Below, in pieces: positions 11,615-23,836 of a stretch of DNA of 64,000 bases. Source of the stretch: Toxonevra muliebris. Taxonomy: Eukaryota > Arthropoda > Insecta > Diptera > Pallopteridae. A program made the translations under genes and the position numbers. The notes beneath the pieces are model-generated. The model was given only the letters and a program-made list of their open reading frames with translations, had not been told where the DNA came from and searched no databases. The first letter of the stretch is position 1. Each line of letters begins with the position of its first letter. The stretch covers positions 114,115,388-114,179,387 of the forward strand of contig OY829326.1 in NCBI GenBank assembly GCA_963691655.1, read 5' to 3'.

Positions 11615-12620
11615 AGATTAGATTAAGTGGATATTCATCAGGATACACTTAGGCCAAGTACGTTTTGTTGTGTTCTCACGCGGGTGTTCCATCCACACCC
11701 TTTAGAACAAGAATCAGATTAGTCGAACCAAATTATCCTTTATTATATTTGTATGTAGGTCCCCTAGGTCAGTTGACCACAAGTCGAAGAGGTCGTCCGG
11801 AAATTAATGACCCAGGGCAAATATAAAAGACTGAGCAGAAGCATAGGTCGTGTGAAATGGATTCCTCTTCCTTTTGAGGGCGAAAACTCTATCGCCGCTA
11901 TCTGTAAGGCCATGACCTCAGCTTGGAAGACTCCTAGTTGCTCAGAGAATGCCCTAATTGCTCAGAGAATACCCTTTCCCTACCCTTTCATTCAGTTTGG
12001 ATCCGTAGGTGTTAAAGTATCTGCTGCTGGAATCGACTCTCAATTATATCCCCTCTCGGGGAAGTGATAAAGTGATTGTCACAGATCGTGATGAGGTTCT
12101 TAGATAAAGCGGTGAAATCCGAAAAGATTTTGGAATGACCTACAAAAGGTTCTGACCAAGGACTGACTGAATTTAGCCTGATATCAGACTTGAGGTGAAC
12201 AGGAGTTAGGTTGAGAATGGTATTCATGGCTAAGGAAGGGGCTTTTCTGAAGGGGCCTGTGATCAATAATGCCATTCTTTAAACTTTGCCCAATACTTTG
12301 TAGTGGACTTTTTTTTATAGAGCTGTTCACCAAACCATTGGATATTAAAATATAATTTTTCTAAAAGCTGCCGTATAAAGCCAGCGAACATTTCGAGGTT
12401 CCATACCCCATTTTTTGCCTGCTACTTTTTTACATGAAAAAAGGGCAATATTGGTCTTCTGGACCCTAAAAAGAGTCCAGAAAACCCTTTCCATCTTAAT
12501 TTTGTATCTAGAATGAGTCTCAGATATTTCAGAACCAGTTTGGTTTTAGCCGGGTTTACTCCCAAGCGAAATCTGCTGCACCATTTGTTGGAATTTAATA
12601 GATCATTTACCACTAAGCTC
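11615..12620 (-). pseudogene. Non-LTR retrotransposon remnant (RT end plus RNase H)
   Basis: A minus-strand mosaic of ORF2 pieces. At 12422-12613 the thumb-side reverse transcriptase segment reads WCSRFRLGVNPAKTKLV then YLRLILDTKLRWK. At 12012-12275 the linker reads ITGPFRKAPSLAMNTILNLT, like the 'TGa.rttPt.Al..ll.l.P' segment of several clades. At 11807-12010 an RNase H-like part reads DPNWMKG/GSKLN.. and SEQLGVFQAEVMALQIAA, matching the family 'CSVFQAEV.AI..A'. Further down, complement of 11617-11640 ends in taatctaatcta, a plausible 3' tail. Stops, frameshifts and deletions separate the pieces. The order RT, linker, RNase H, 3' tail is intact, so one element is likely. The clade (I/Loa/Jockey-like with RNase H) is unresolved. 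Confidence 0.7.
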
Positions 12621-13250
12621 CATAATAATGGGGAGAGTACCCTCTTGTTACTGTTCTACTTACGGATGAGCTTCCCGGCTTAAATACCGTAAACAGGATA
12701 AATGACAAACTGCCGTCTGATTTGCCCGTCTCTATACACACTGTTGTTGTGATGAGTACATATATAGTTGTTCATCACCATTGGATGTTGTATTCGAGAA
12801 ATCACATCGGCATTTTTTAACATCAAGAAGGAATCATTGAGGCAACCCGAAGTTCGTCACTATTGGGGCATACGATTTGCAAGTTATCAAGGAGTACAAT
12901 AAAAGAGAAGAAATATCGTTTTATGTTAATCCAAACGAAAGCACTGAGCCATGATTTTCGAATACCAAAAAGTTATTGTCATGAAGTGATACAAAGTCTG
13001 GGACTTCTGAATAATGATTTCAAATAAGTATAGACGATTATAAAAGTACCGAGCCAAGTTCTTAATAAAGTCCTCCTCGTCTAGCGATGTGGAAGTTAAT
13101 TCATGTAACAATGCCATTAACCGTACAATTATTAACTGTTTCAGTGCCTGCTTTCTATTTCATCTTTCTGCGGATTATGTATTAATGGGGAGTACAAATA
13201 ATTACAGATCAAGCGAAATCCATATCTGGCCCTTAAGTGTCACTCGGATA
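12621..13250. other. Mostly featureless stretch with a repeat fragment
   Basis: Contains, at about 12712-12790, a fragment of the dispersed repeat also found at 37.7, 38.2 and 56.1 kb (ctgatttgcccgtctctata, then ttgttgttgtgatga). Nothing else recognised. Confidence 0.5.
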
Positions 13251-13387
13251 CACTAGCAGATCCAAGGGGGAAGAGAAGTTTGGGGTTACAGATGAACATT
13301 TTATTCGTTAGTCACAAATACTGAAAAAATTTCGAGAAACGAAAAAATGTAAACTGCCCTCTTCGAAAAGCTCTGGATCTGCCAGTG
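13251..13387. repeat. Short inverted-repeat element (MITE-like)
   Basis: A 137-bp segment bounded by inverted ends: cactagcagatcca on the left, and tggatctgccagtg on the right, the complement of cactggcagatcca (13 of 14). The CACTRGCAGATCCA ends resemble hAT-type termini, but no convincing 8-bp target duplication is visible. Confidence 0.5.
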
Positions 13388-15540
13388 CTCTGGTGTTAAG
13401 AAGTGGGTAATTGGAAATTGGAGTCTCCTGAGACTAGCGAAAACTGCTTAGAAAGATCTATGGCTCTATTTGATTCATCGAAGGGAACTACATTCGAATG
13501 AATACCATAGTGATTATAAGGGCTTTGTGTAGAAATTGATGAGAGTTTCTTGGCTGTTTCATGTTTCGAAAATGATTGCAAGCGATCTGGTATTCAATTG
13601 CGGATCACGAATTAAAAGTGGTTTTCCGAAATTGTAAAGGGTTTTTTGAATAGCTATGATCGAACTTTAACGTCTCAGGTGGCAGCACTGTCATTGTACG
13701 ACGTTTGTGTTGCGGGTCGGTTGCCGATCGAGCAGTCCTTGAACAACGCCGAAATGTGCGGTTAAACGACAATATTGCTACTGTTGCTGAAAGTGAAGAC
13801 AAAGACCCTAACCTTTCGATTTTCTGAACCACTTCGTTTCTCTGCGTGTCAAGAAAAGTTTTGTCAAAGAAACTATACGATTATTCTTAGTAGAGATTAA
13901 TTTTGGAAAACCACAAATGAGAGTATCCTCAGAAATTGAATTCAGATAATGCCGCACATTTTTTTTCCAACCCAAAATTGCTACTGCTTTGAAAGCCTTG
14001 AAATATTATTTCTGCTTTTGCCCCACTGTACAATGAAGTCAAGTTTGCTGTTTTTGCAGATATTTTTTAAGCTAAACACGTCTGTCTGTCTGCCTGCCTG
14101 CCTGTCCGTTTACCCTGCTTGCCCGTATGCCTGTTGGGTTTGTCTGCATCACATGTAACTTCCACTATCTGCGCCAAGTAAGCGCAAATAATTCGATTCG
14201 GTAATTAATTACGTGTAATTAAAAATTATATATTTCTCGGATAATTACAACTACAACACATGCACACATACATACTTACACACGCACATTTTGGATTGGA
14301 TGCACATTTGCCAGATCAAAAGCAGGAAAGAAAAGTATGTAGTATGAAAAAAAAACAACAGCAACAAAAATTACCTAAAATAGTTGGCAACGCACATTTA
14401 TTGCTACTTGGCACTCAATAGATATGTATGTATGAGCATTTTGCAAAAGTATCTGGTAAATGCAACAAAATTTACAGCGCATGCGCTGCAACTATTTCAC
14501 ATTATTTTGTTAAACAATATTTTGGTTTTTTGTTTCTTTGCGATGCATTGCATCGAATGCTGCCCGTTCAATTATTAAAAATAAAATAATAATAATAATG
14601 GAATACAATAGAAATATGTTTGCGCATACGAGTTAATATGAATTCACTTGAGGTGCATTCAGTGAGCGTTACCTTGAAGTTTATACCTACTAGTTGTTGT
14701 ATCTGTGAGATATATTTTCTTATATGCTTTTGTATCTTTTGCTTTTATTTTCCATTTATATAATATGCAATTATTACGTAGTACACATTAGTGATTTTTC
14801 TTTGCTGTTTTTGTTGCACACGAGCATGATTCCATCCACATCTTACATTTCAACACAGAAATTTATTTACACAAGAAACAAAAAGAAGAAGAAATACTTA
14901 AATAAATACAAAATATATAACGTGTCGGTAATAACAGTGTTTATATTTTATGGCCACATATGTACGAGTATGTAGGCATGTACAAATATTCAAGAGTAGG
15001 CGCAAAAAAATAAATACATTCATTCATATCAACATTTATTGTGGGAGTTTATGTAGGTATGTGGAAATTATCATCGTCACTTTCATTTTCATTTCATTCA
15101 GTATTTTTTCTCATGAATTGGCTTTAAATTTTATAAATTGTGATAATGTTGTATTTATACTCAATTTCATTGATTCTATGGAATTATATTTGCAAAATAG
15201 TTATTTTATAACCTTATTCTTTATTCCCGTCTACCCAAGTATTACTTAAGTGTTCTTTTTTCCTGCCTATTTCCTGCAATATGCTGCCAATTTTTTTGAT
15301 CTAGAATATTTGGTTCCTGACCTACATAATCGTGTGCCAATCCCTTCCATTTACCAGGTGTGTTTTAGTATAATTACTTTCATGACACTGCCTTGAGGTT
15401 ATATAATTGATTATACCCTAGCGAAATTAATCTTCAATTACATTAAAAAAAATTTTTATTTTCCTGAGCACTGCAGCGCATTTCACACAGAAGTCATGAC
15501 ATTCAAAAAAGTAACGCCCTGGTTAAGGTAGAAAGTAATA
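13388..15540. other. Non-coding stretch
   Basis: AT-rich, with a short (tgtctgcctgcc)-like tract near 14080-14110 and several 'acatacatac' runs. No coding segment or element recognised. Confidence 0.35.
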
Positions 15541-15810
15541 GATAGTCGAGGTTCGAAAGACCTGCTACTAACAAACAGGCATTTCTTTAGTATTATGACT
15601 TGGGTAATACAGGACATTGTCCTATTGAAAGGCAGCAGAAAGTCTGTGTCTGCCATGTAAAAATTACTGCAGAAGCTGCGGTAACGAGGAAGACTAGGAA
15701 ACTGTTACTTATTCTCCATGCGAAGGACCAGCTCTGATTAACGTACAAAAGAAATATCTAGACAGTTGCATATATTTTAACCTAAAATATTGGTCTAATA
15801 TTTCGACTAG
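15540..15810 (+). pseudogene. C-terminal tail of a non-LTR ORF2
   Basis: Plus-strand frames give TGHCPIERQQK, then after a frame change NYCRSCGNEED and CEGPALINVQKKYL. This parallels the 'LTGHC.iGrH...YCRSC.deEE.ETveHLLCeCPAL..rR' end of RNase H-bearing non-LTR retrotransposons. The His of the knuckle and one Cys have been replaced. No reverse transcriptase part was found upstream, so this is a short remnant. It is a different lineage from the tail at 4199-4440, where the Cys-pair segment reads CRLG. Confidence 0.6.
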
Positions 15811-16155
15811 ATTTCTACTTGGCCTCCTGAAAAGCGCTCAATAGTTTAAATTTTCTGAACAAGGTTTTGGTCATACATACTTATGTATACTTGTAAAAAT
15901 ACAATTTGCTTTTTCCACACTATCCGAACTTGACTAAGTTGCTGAATATGATATAAGATCAATTTGGAAGATTAAACTAAGGGCGGTTTAGTTTTATAAG
16001 TCTCCACAATTATTTTTAAACGTAGGTACTGCAAGGAAATATCGCAATTGTGGCTAAAAACAAGAAACACGGTTAGGCATTTCTCAAAATGATTTTCATT
16101 TCAAAATAAAAGATTTGATATGTAATTAAAACTTGACGACCTCGATTGTCTAGTA

Positions 16156-16402
16156 CAGTGGTCTTTAATCTTTATCGACCGTAGAGCCCTTTTAGCTGGC
16201 ATCCCATTCTGCAGAGCCCTTAGAATATAATCGAAAATGAAGCAAAAAGTTTGTGTTTAGAATCTTTCAATTTATTTTTATTTAAATAAAAACCGAAAAC
16301 ATAAATGATTTGAATCTGAAAATTAACTCACTCTTATGAAAATTGAGCATATTTCCGTGGAGCCCCTTGAAAATTTTTTGGAGCACAGTTTGAAGAGCAA
16401 TG
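16156..16402. mobile_element. Small hAT-like element, copy 1
   Basis: A 247-bp non-coding element starting CAGTGGTCTTTAATC and ending with the complement of CATTGCTCTTCAAACTGTG. The flanks gtctagta (16148-16155) and ttctagtg (16403-16410) agree at 6 of 8 positions, as expected for an aged 8-bp hAT target duplication. A related copy is at 49409-49630, with the same internal 'gagcccttt'/'gagcccc' character. Confidence 0.6.
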
Positions 16403-16429
16403 TTCTAGTGGATAGTGCATTATTTAAAC

Positions 16430-16536
16430 CAGGGCTTTGGGGCAGCCAGATTTTAGGGTTGCTCCGCTCCAGCTTCGCTCCGATCCCTTAAGTTTAGCTC
16501 CGGCTCTGCTCCTTGCTCCCCTCCGAGCTCCAACCT
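16430..16536. repeat. GCTCC-rich terminal motif, copy 1
   Basis: Begins cagggctttggggcagcca and ends in a GCTCC-rich run (agctccggctctgctcc, then ctccgagctccaac). The same arrangement is present in reverse orientation at about 33450-33540. The CAGGG start suggests the end of a hAT-like element, but no partner terminus was found. Confidence 0.45.
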
Positions 16537-16541
16537 CATAA

Positions 16542-16997
16542 TAGCTGTGTTTTATTCGCCAGCTAGTTTAACTTGTGCGAACAAAATTACCAAGTTGTTA
16601 AGTGTCTTCTTCGTTATATTGTTATTCACAATAAAACTGTTCAGCAGCTAGAGGTGAAATATTTTAATAGATCCCTGTCATTGCGCTTAATAGTGTGCAT
16701 TGTTTTTAGTTTTTACCTTTTATAAGAATATTTCACGATGATTTTATCTTATTTTCACCGGCAGCCATTCCGAATCTTTTCATTTTTTTTTTTTTTTTTT
16801 TTTTTTTGCAATCTGTCATGCTTCTTCTTTTACTACTGACAGTTCACAATAGAATTTGATGTAGCTAAACTTCTTGTTAAGTATACATAACAGCTATAAT
16901 TATACGTGTTATCTCTGACTCTTTGTTATTGTTTCACATACAATTATCGCTGCTATTTAAACATAACTAGACGCAAGTGGCGAATAAAACGCAGCTA
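16542..16997. mobile_element. TA-flanked MITE, copy 1
   Basis: About 450 bp with inverted ends: left tagctgtgttttattcgcca, right complement tagctgcgttttattcgcca (19 of 20). TA occurs at each edge, which fits a Tc1/mariner-type target. It contains a T25 run (16783-16807). Its right 220 bp is found again, inverted, at 48933-49120. No coding potential. Confidence 0.6.
16783..16807. repeat. Poly(T) run of 25
   Basis: An uninterrupted T homopolymer inside the MITE at 16542-16997. Confidence 0.9.
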
Positions 16998-18210
16998 ATA
17001 TTTTTATATATAATTTATATTATAATTTTCCTATAAGAACTATAACGTTTTGAAAGCAATAGAATCAGTTAAGATGGTGAACCAACCCTTTTTTCAGTGA
17101 CATTTTTTGAAAAAAATAAAATAAAATAAGAATTACACTGTGCCACATGACGTGACCGTGACCGTCTGCATAACATGATTTTTATGGAAAAATTTCATTG
17201 CCTGTAATTGTAATAGTGCACAAGTTTTGAGCTATGATATCAAGCAAAAATAATTGCAAAAATTAGGAATTCTACATCTGAAACTTTCGATTGACAATAA
17301 AAAATAAAAAAAAAATTAATTTAGATCATATTTTCTTACTCCACATTCGATTTCTACTCCAAATGCCAGTTTTTGGGATTTTATGAATAAATTTACTATT
17401 TTGACCAAAAAAAGATTCATTAAAAGGAGAGATTTGGCTTTGCAGTGTGTGAAAATAATTTTCCATACACCTTGTCCTATAATAGTTTCACAGACATAAA
17501 CATCGAGAAATGCGCACGGTTATATCCCAAAAAGGCAGAAAATTCCAATACATGACCACGAAAAACCGTCCAGCTTCAACGAGCTGTACCGAACGCCCAA
17601 ACAAGAATTTTGTGCAAAATCCCGTATAGTTTTTTTATTCTTAAGTCAAGTACTTTTCAGTTATCATAGTCGTTATGCTAGATCTGAATATGACTGTATA
17701 TATATTTTTGCACAGTGTTATTTAACTGACGAAGAAATTTTTTCTTTTCTAATTTGAGATGATTGTTTCTCAAGTTTTGCAGTGAAAACTCCTTTAAAAA
17801 ATAGGACTTTCACCGAAACGTCTATAACTGCAACATGGAACATTGTTGTGTTTAGTGTTAAATCAAATTCGTATTTTTTATGGAAAATTTTTTTGTTAGC
17901 TATATTGCATGTCGGTAGTATAATGACTGAGTTATGGACAATTCTGTGATTCGATACAGTCAATTTCGGAGATTTGGTTCGCTCTGGCAACTCCGGTGAA
18001 AACCGTACCTTTTTGTTTGGTTTGGTCTAAAATAAAACCATATGCACATTTTATGCCAAATCTGAAAGGATGAAGTCGATCGCTCGTTACGTTCTATCTG
18101 GAATGGTTGTATTATCTATTCTTTATATTACTGTCTAAAAACTTATTTATCTAATATGGCATTGACTTATCGAATTCAGCATTTGATCAGCATTTGAGCG
18201 TAAATAAAAA
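16998..18210. other. Non-coding stretch, nothing recognised
   Basis: AT-rich. The longest frame (minus, 17718-17990) has no family resemblance and no supporting context. Confidence 0.35.
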
Positions 18211-18338
18211 ATTTTCGATAAATCAATCATTATTTTTCCAAATAGTTTATTGTAAACGTTTTTCAAAAACACTCATTTTCGATAAATCAATCATTATTTT
18301 TCCAAATAGTTTATTGTAAACGTTTTTCAAAAACACTC
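18211..18338. repeat. Perfect 64-bp tandem duplication
   Basis: Two head-to-tail copies of 64 bp, 18211-18274 and 18275-18338, both beginning attttcgataaatcaatcat and ending tttttcaaaaacactc. I see no difference between them, so the duplication is recent or an assembly artefact. Confidence 0.9.
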
Positions 18339-21300
18339 TGCGGCACATTTTTTCGACATACGTTTTTAATTTGTGTTCTAAAAAAGCCAAGAGTTACAAT
18401 TACCTCAGAAAAATTTTGCATATCGCTGTTCGGATTCAGCATAAAGCTATAGAATATAACTTACACAACATGAATGGATGCAAAAAGCCCGTCCTAAGTC
18501 CTTAATGTACCATTGTCGCATAATATTTTTAGTAATATTTTAAATACATACACTCTTTCAGAGGAGCGAAAGGAGCAAGAGAGCTGGATCCTTGAGCCTA
18601 ACAATTTCGCTTTTTAGTCGCCATTTTTTTTTTGTTAGATAAAAGCAGAAATTACCTTGAACCTCACTCTTACTTTGAAAACATTCCATCATTAGAATGT
18701 AGCTGGTTTATGACCACCATTTTCTCAATAATTTTTTCGCATACAAAATAATATAAAAACCATTTTTTAAATTTATAAAATGCGCCCTTTTTCTGCACAT
18801 ATATTTAAAACTTTCAAAAATGACATACGAGATCACAAAAAACATGAATTAAAAAAACAGAAAATCCTCTTCAAAAGCACTACGGGTGAGCACTCAACCT
18901 TAAAGATACAAAGTACATAGAATAAACAATCGAAAGAAGCAAACAGCTCCTCTTTAGATAAAGAATTTAGATGATGTTAAAAAAACTGACCATCGCAGCA
19001 TTTGGGCGCGCAATAATATGTTCCCAGTCACACATTCAAATTAAAGAATAACAACAACAACACTTATCCTGTTTTCGGACATGACATTGCAAACTGGGCA
19101 CATAAATAAACGTAATGAAATAAAATGCAAATTAGGCGCGACCATAAAGTTCCCTTCATTTAGCTTCTTTCACTGCAACAGTGCTGCAGTACACGAGGAC
19201 GACAAGCCAACGATCAAAAGCAGAGCAAACACGCCGAGGGTCAACTCTCAAGACTGTCAATTCAGTGTCGTTGGACTCGAACTCAAAGTTATGTTCAATG
19301 GGAAAACGAATGCAAATGCAAATGTCCGAAAAGTGAATTACAAGTTCAGGCGGAATTCAATTGAATTAATTTTAATTTCAAAATTAAAAAAAAAAAAAAA
19401 AATTCTGAGTTTTTTATTTTAATCTTACTTGACCATTGTCCATTTTCATTAAAGACAACAACGACGCACAAAACAAGAAGTAAACAAAGACAAAGTATCT
19501 TTGGGTTGGAAGCAACAACGACAGCAATAACGAAAGTAGCTAAACTTGATCTTTTTGCCTGAAGTTAGATACCGACGTAGCAGAAAAATTATTAAGGGTA
19601 GTTACTGTTTGCTTCGCTTAGATCAGTTCAAACGCATTTAACCGATGATCACTCGATCTTTTGCCATCTTTCGCTCCCCTCATTTTACTCTCATTATAAT
19701 GAGTAGTGTGATCATGGACCTTTGATACTTTGATACCATGGTCAGTTTTTAGTTTAGGGTAGTGCAATAATTTATATATATATATGTATGTAGCTCGCCT
19801 CGTATATATTATATCCTCATTTGAATATTACTTGGGCTGGTCAATGCATAACGAATACATTGACATGATCTGCTGTGAAATTGGTGGTTGGGTGCAGAGA
19901 TCATCAGCATATACAGAGATCGTCATAGCGCATAACATTTTCACATCTTAAGTATTACACGCTTGACCAACGTTGGCGTAAATATTCGGACACATGCAAA
20001 TGCGAAGAAAAAGGGTTCTTCATTCAACTTTTTTTTTGACCAGAGTGCAATTTATATTAGAATGAACTCATATTTCATTCGATATGTGAACAAGGGAAGT
20101 TGGTCAACAAGCGTATTACAATTTTATCCGACCGAGTTCGTAGAAGATTAAAAATTTGTTATATTGCAGTATAATATTTTATATGGTAGCTATGTATTTA
20201 ATAAAATTTTAATTCTATGGTTATGGAACTAAATTGAATTGAAGTGAGGAAGTATTTTAAATTATTTTTAACTTTTTTACAATAAATGACCTTCTTCTTT
20301 TTATTGATTTACTCCCGATTCTATTTTGCAGAGCTTATGCTGAACCAAGGACCAACTTTTCTTATACATTTGAGATGTGTGGGAGCTATATTTTTCAGAG
20401 AAAACAAACAATTTGAATTAAATTTGGTATTTTATGCTTAACAATCCAGTTCACTAACCACTGCCAATGTTTCATATTAGATATCCTTTAAGGAAAAACT
20501 CGAAGTTCGACTCAAATTATACATTTTTAACTCATAAATAAAAGAAACCCTTCAACATCTGTATAAAATGAGAATCTTTCATTAAAGAGGCTGTTTGTGA
20601 TTGATTGTCTGTCGAAGAGTTTTCAACTTATATTAAACGATAGTATTATTACGTGAGAAAGTACGCATACCAAAAAAAGGATAACCAAACGCCTGAATGC
20701 ATTTATGAGTAGATCATGGACAACGTCCGAAAAAAGGATACAGCGTTTACTATAACAGAGAAACTGACGAAAAACGAACTAAATCAAAACTGAAAATGAA
20801 AATCCAGACAATTGAAAAGAGGTCAGTGAATGAAACCGATACAAATGAGAAAAACGAACGACCCTTCTTTTATTCCTGCCATCAGGACAAATAACGAACT
20901 TTATGCAAACCCATAAGAAGAGCATGCAAGAATGTATGATATTAAAATTGGATCAGCAAATAGCTAAGTATATACTATATGTGAATAACAAACAGCAGTT
21001 TGAAAGAAAGAAAGAAAGAAATAATAAATAGATCGGTGCATGTAAGCATTGTACAAAAGTAGGTACATATGTATGTAGTTTTATAAATGCATATGTATAT
21101 GTTTGCATATCCTTCGGATTCGTTTTTTCAACGGTCAGTTTTATTATTCAGGAGTTTGTTGCCTTAACGGAAATGGTCAATGTTGCTTTTGTATTATTTT
21201 TGACGAAATGGGCATTGGTCAGTTTTGCATTTTAAATTTTTGTTTCTTCTTTTGTTGATCTAGTTTTGCATACTGTATAAGTGGATATGCTTTTTGTTTG

Positions 21301-21468
21301 TTCTCTGTTCACAACACTTTTTTATGCAGTTTGTGTAACGCTTTTTCTATTGTACTCAAAATGTATTCTGAATTTAAAGATAAAGCATAGGAGTTTTGGC
21401 GCCAAACTACTTTCTCCTTTCAGTATTTTTTTTGAATTTTAATATTAATATTTGAGTTAGCACCATAG
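18339..21468. other. Non-coding stretch
   Basis: No gene recognised. A 113-codon frame at 19081-19422 (plus) resembles no family and ends in a lysine run encoded by an A tract. A (GAAA)n tract lies at about 21002-21021. Confidence 0.35.
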
Positions 21469-21472
21469 TTAA

Positions 21473-21965
21473 CCCTTCCCTGCTCATACTACCATATATA
21501 GTCCCACCACTTTAGACGGTAATAGTGGCGCCATCTAACGTCCAGCATCCAAATCACAACATGGGTTTCGTAGATTCCAGCTTTCTGTATCGATGCGCGT
21601 TTATAACAGTATTAAAAAACGCCAACTGTTAAAAGTTATTGCCATTTTTATGCGAAAAAATACGTTTTATACATAAAAATAAAATAAACTAAAATTTTTG
21701 ATTTTCTACAATATATAGCCGAAAGATATTGTTTCTATAAATTTCACACTGAATAATTGGTATAAATTTTAATTTTTGGTTATTTTCCTCAATAAACTGA
21801 TTTTAAAAAAAGATATGCATTTCTACTTTACTTGATACTGTCCAACGAACCATCACACTGTAATTAAGATATTGAAAAAGTCATAGAAAAAAAGTTGTTC
21901 AGAATGAAGAATGCTATTTCTTAATAATTTTTTAAACAAAATTTGCCTTGTTGGACAGGGAAGGG
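21473..21965. mobile_element. piggyBac-type MITE with TTAA target sites
   Basis: A 493-bp non-coding element between TTAA at 21469-21472 and TTAA at 21966-21969. The ends are 10-bp perfect inverted repeats, CCCTTCCCTG on the left and CAGGGAAGGG on the right. It is not similar inside to the TTAA elements at 5072 and 8431, so a third family is represented. Confidence 0.7.
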
Positions 21966-22439
21966 TTAATATGATTAAATTTATATAAGATGAAAATACT
22001 AAATAAAACTTTTTCACAACTTCAAGATCTTATTGCTTAACCTCTTTGGTGAAAAAGTATACATACATAAGGATTTGCGTATTTTTTAAATTTTTTAATT
22101 TATTGTAATTGTTTTTCTCAAATTTTAGTAAAATATGCATTATGTTGTTTTGTAATTAATTGCAATAGAATTTCAGAAAAATTAAGAAAATAAATTAAAA
22201 AATTAAAAAATGAACACGAGAAATTCCAAGATATATAAAACAGTTTGGGTAAGGAAACGTGGTGGAAGGCTGTGTAGAAAATTTATATATGTGGGCATTC
22301 TCTGTCAACGGGAGACCTCTCTAGTCAAAAATTGATTGAAATGAAAGCTTATTATCTCTAGTTTCGAATGCAACAAAGCCTTTTTTGATTTTGAATGATG
22401 GCGGACCAATATGGCAGCTGCAAGTCTATACCACCTCAC

Positions 22440-23020
22440 CTTGAAAGAATAGTTTTATCAAGCGTACATTTACCCAAGTCATCATAAAAGAATAAATAAA
22501 GCCTTTTTTCATATATTTTTTTTCGCTGAATATGAATCAAATATTATTTATCACGGGAAATGTTACGTGTTGTCCTTAACCTCAAAAAAGTTCCAAAAAG
22601 GCTATTTTTCGGGTCTTACGCTTACCCAAGTCATCATAAAACGTCGGGAAAAGCCTATTTTTTGTGAAATTTCAGTTGATGAACCTAAGTCTAATATTAT
22701 TTTCCACGGGAAATGTTACGTGTTGTCCCTAACCTCAAAAAATTAAAAATCTTAAAAAACAGTTTTTCGTGTCTTCTCACGTGTTCCAAGTCATCAGAAA
22801 ACTTCCCAAAAAACTTATTCTTCGTTTAATAATTTTTGTTTTAACTCTAATTAAGCACCGCAAAGGAAACTGAGACCTACTAAGTTCACGTCGTTGTTTC
22901 TGAGTAACGCTAAAAATATTTTACAGCCAAGTTAAGGAATGAAAAATTAAGAATAAGTTTTTGGAAAGTTTGCTGATGTCTTGGAACACGTGAGATACGA
23001 AAAACTGTTTTTTGAGACCC
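22440..23020. repeat. Degenerate tandem array with inverted terminal half
   Basis: The phrase acccaagtcatcataaaa recurs near 22473 and 22623, and as ttccaagtcatcagaaaac near 22786, giving periods of about 150-163 bp. The phrase cacgggaaatgttacgtgtt recurs near 22551 and 22709. The stretch 22753-22830 is then repeated in inverted orientation at about 22945-23018 (ctcacgtgttccaag / cttggaacacgtgag), forming a large potential hairpin. No coding potential; origin unknown. Confidence 0.65.
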
Positions 23021-23836
23021 ATCATTTGAGACAAATCATTTTTTAAACCCAAGGAATGCAATTTCGCTCTACTTTTAATGACTAGCTAAACTATTTCAAA
23101 ATAAGGAAACCCACACTCAAAATGCTTTATATTGCTTAATTGATCGTGATTTAATTGGCCAGTGTAAAACAAATAAAAATCCAATTCGATGACCACGAAT
23201 AATTGAAGAAAGTGCAGTTTAAGTGAAGTTGGTGTTTGTGGTGTGAAGAAAAAAAAACTATTATGTGTGAAAACAAAGTTGCTTAGGACGAAGTGGAATG
23301 AAGCTCTGTCTCAGTGATTATCTACAGTTGGAGACAAAAAAGATTTTAAATACTTTTGTACTCACTGGATTGCGTTTGCAATAATACATCTTAAGTAAAT
23401 TCTTGGAGTGGGAGGGATTACAAATTTTGGTGAGCCTAGTAAAATGAAAAAAGAACAACTTATTTGAATCTCAGAAAAAAAAAATCCGGATAATGAAAAT
23501 GGAAATGATTTACCAATCTCTTCAATAAAAGATTTGATTTATAAGTACAGTTGTAACTGATCACTGCCTTATAGGCATGAGTTCTAGTAATGGTTTTCAT
23601 TTTCTTATCAGTAATTTAATCACTGTGATCGGGATACCACTGATCGGAGCTGTGGCTTGATGAGCTCCAAAAACGGTTCACAGTGATAGCAATTTTTATC
23701 GAACCCATAAGTATTTCCGTTTCGTTCCCATTCGATATTTTCCTGGCCATTGTAGTGTATCACCGGTATTAAAAAATGGATGGAAGTAAATGCAAATTTT
23801 TTACAAGATAAAGTACTTTTAACTAATATGGAAATA
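23021..23836. other. Non-coding stretch, nothing recognised
   Basis: AT-rich region left of the DD37E element. It could contain the missing N-terminal part of the Tc1-like remnant found on the other side of that element, but I saw no matching motif. Confidence 0.3.

Noticed and set aside
19081..19422. 113-codon frame
   Set aside because: No motif or family resemblance, and the C terminus runs through a poly(A) stretch; a chance frame in non-coding DNA is more likely.
22440..22830. CRISPR-like array
   Set aside because: Units are long (150-163 bp), degenerate and have no short identical repeats with unique spacers; the genome is also clearly eukaryotic.
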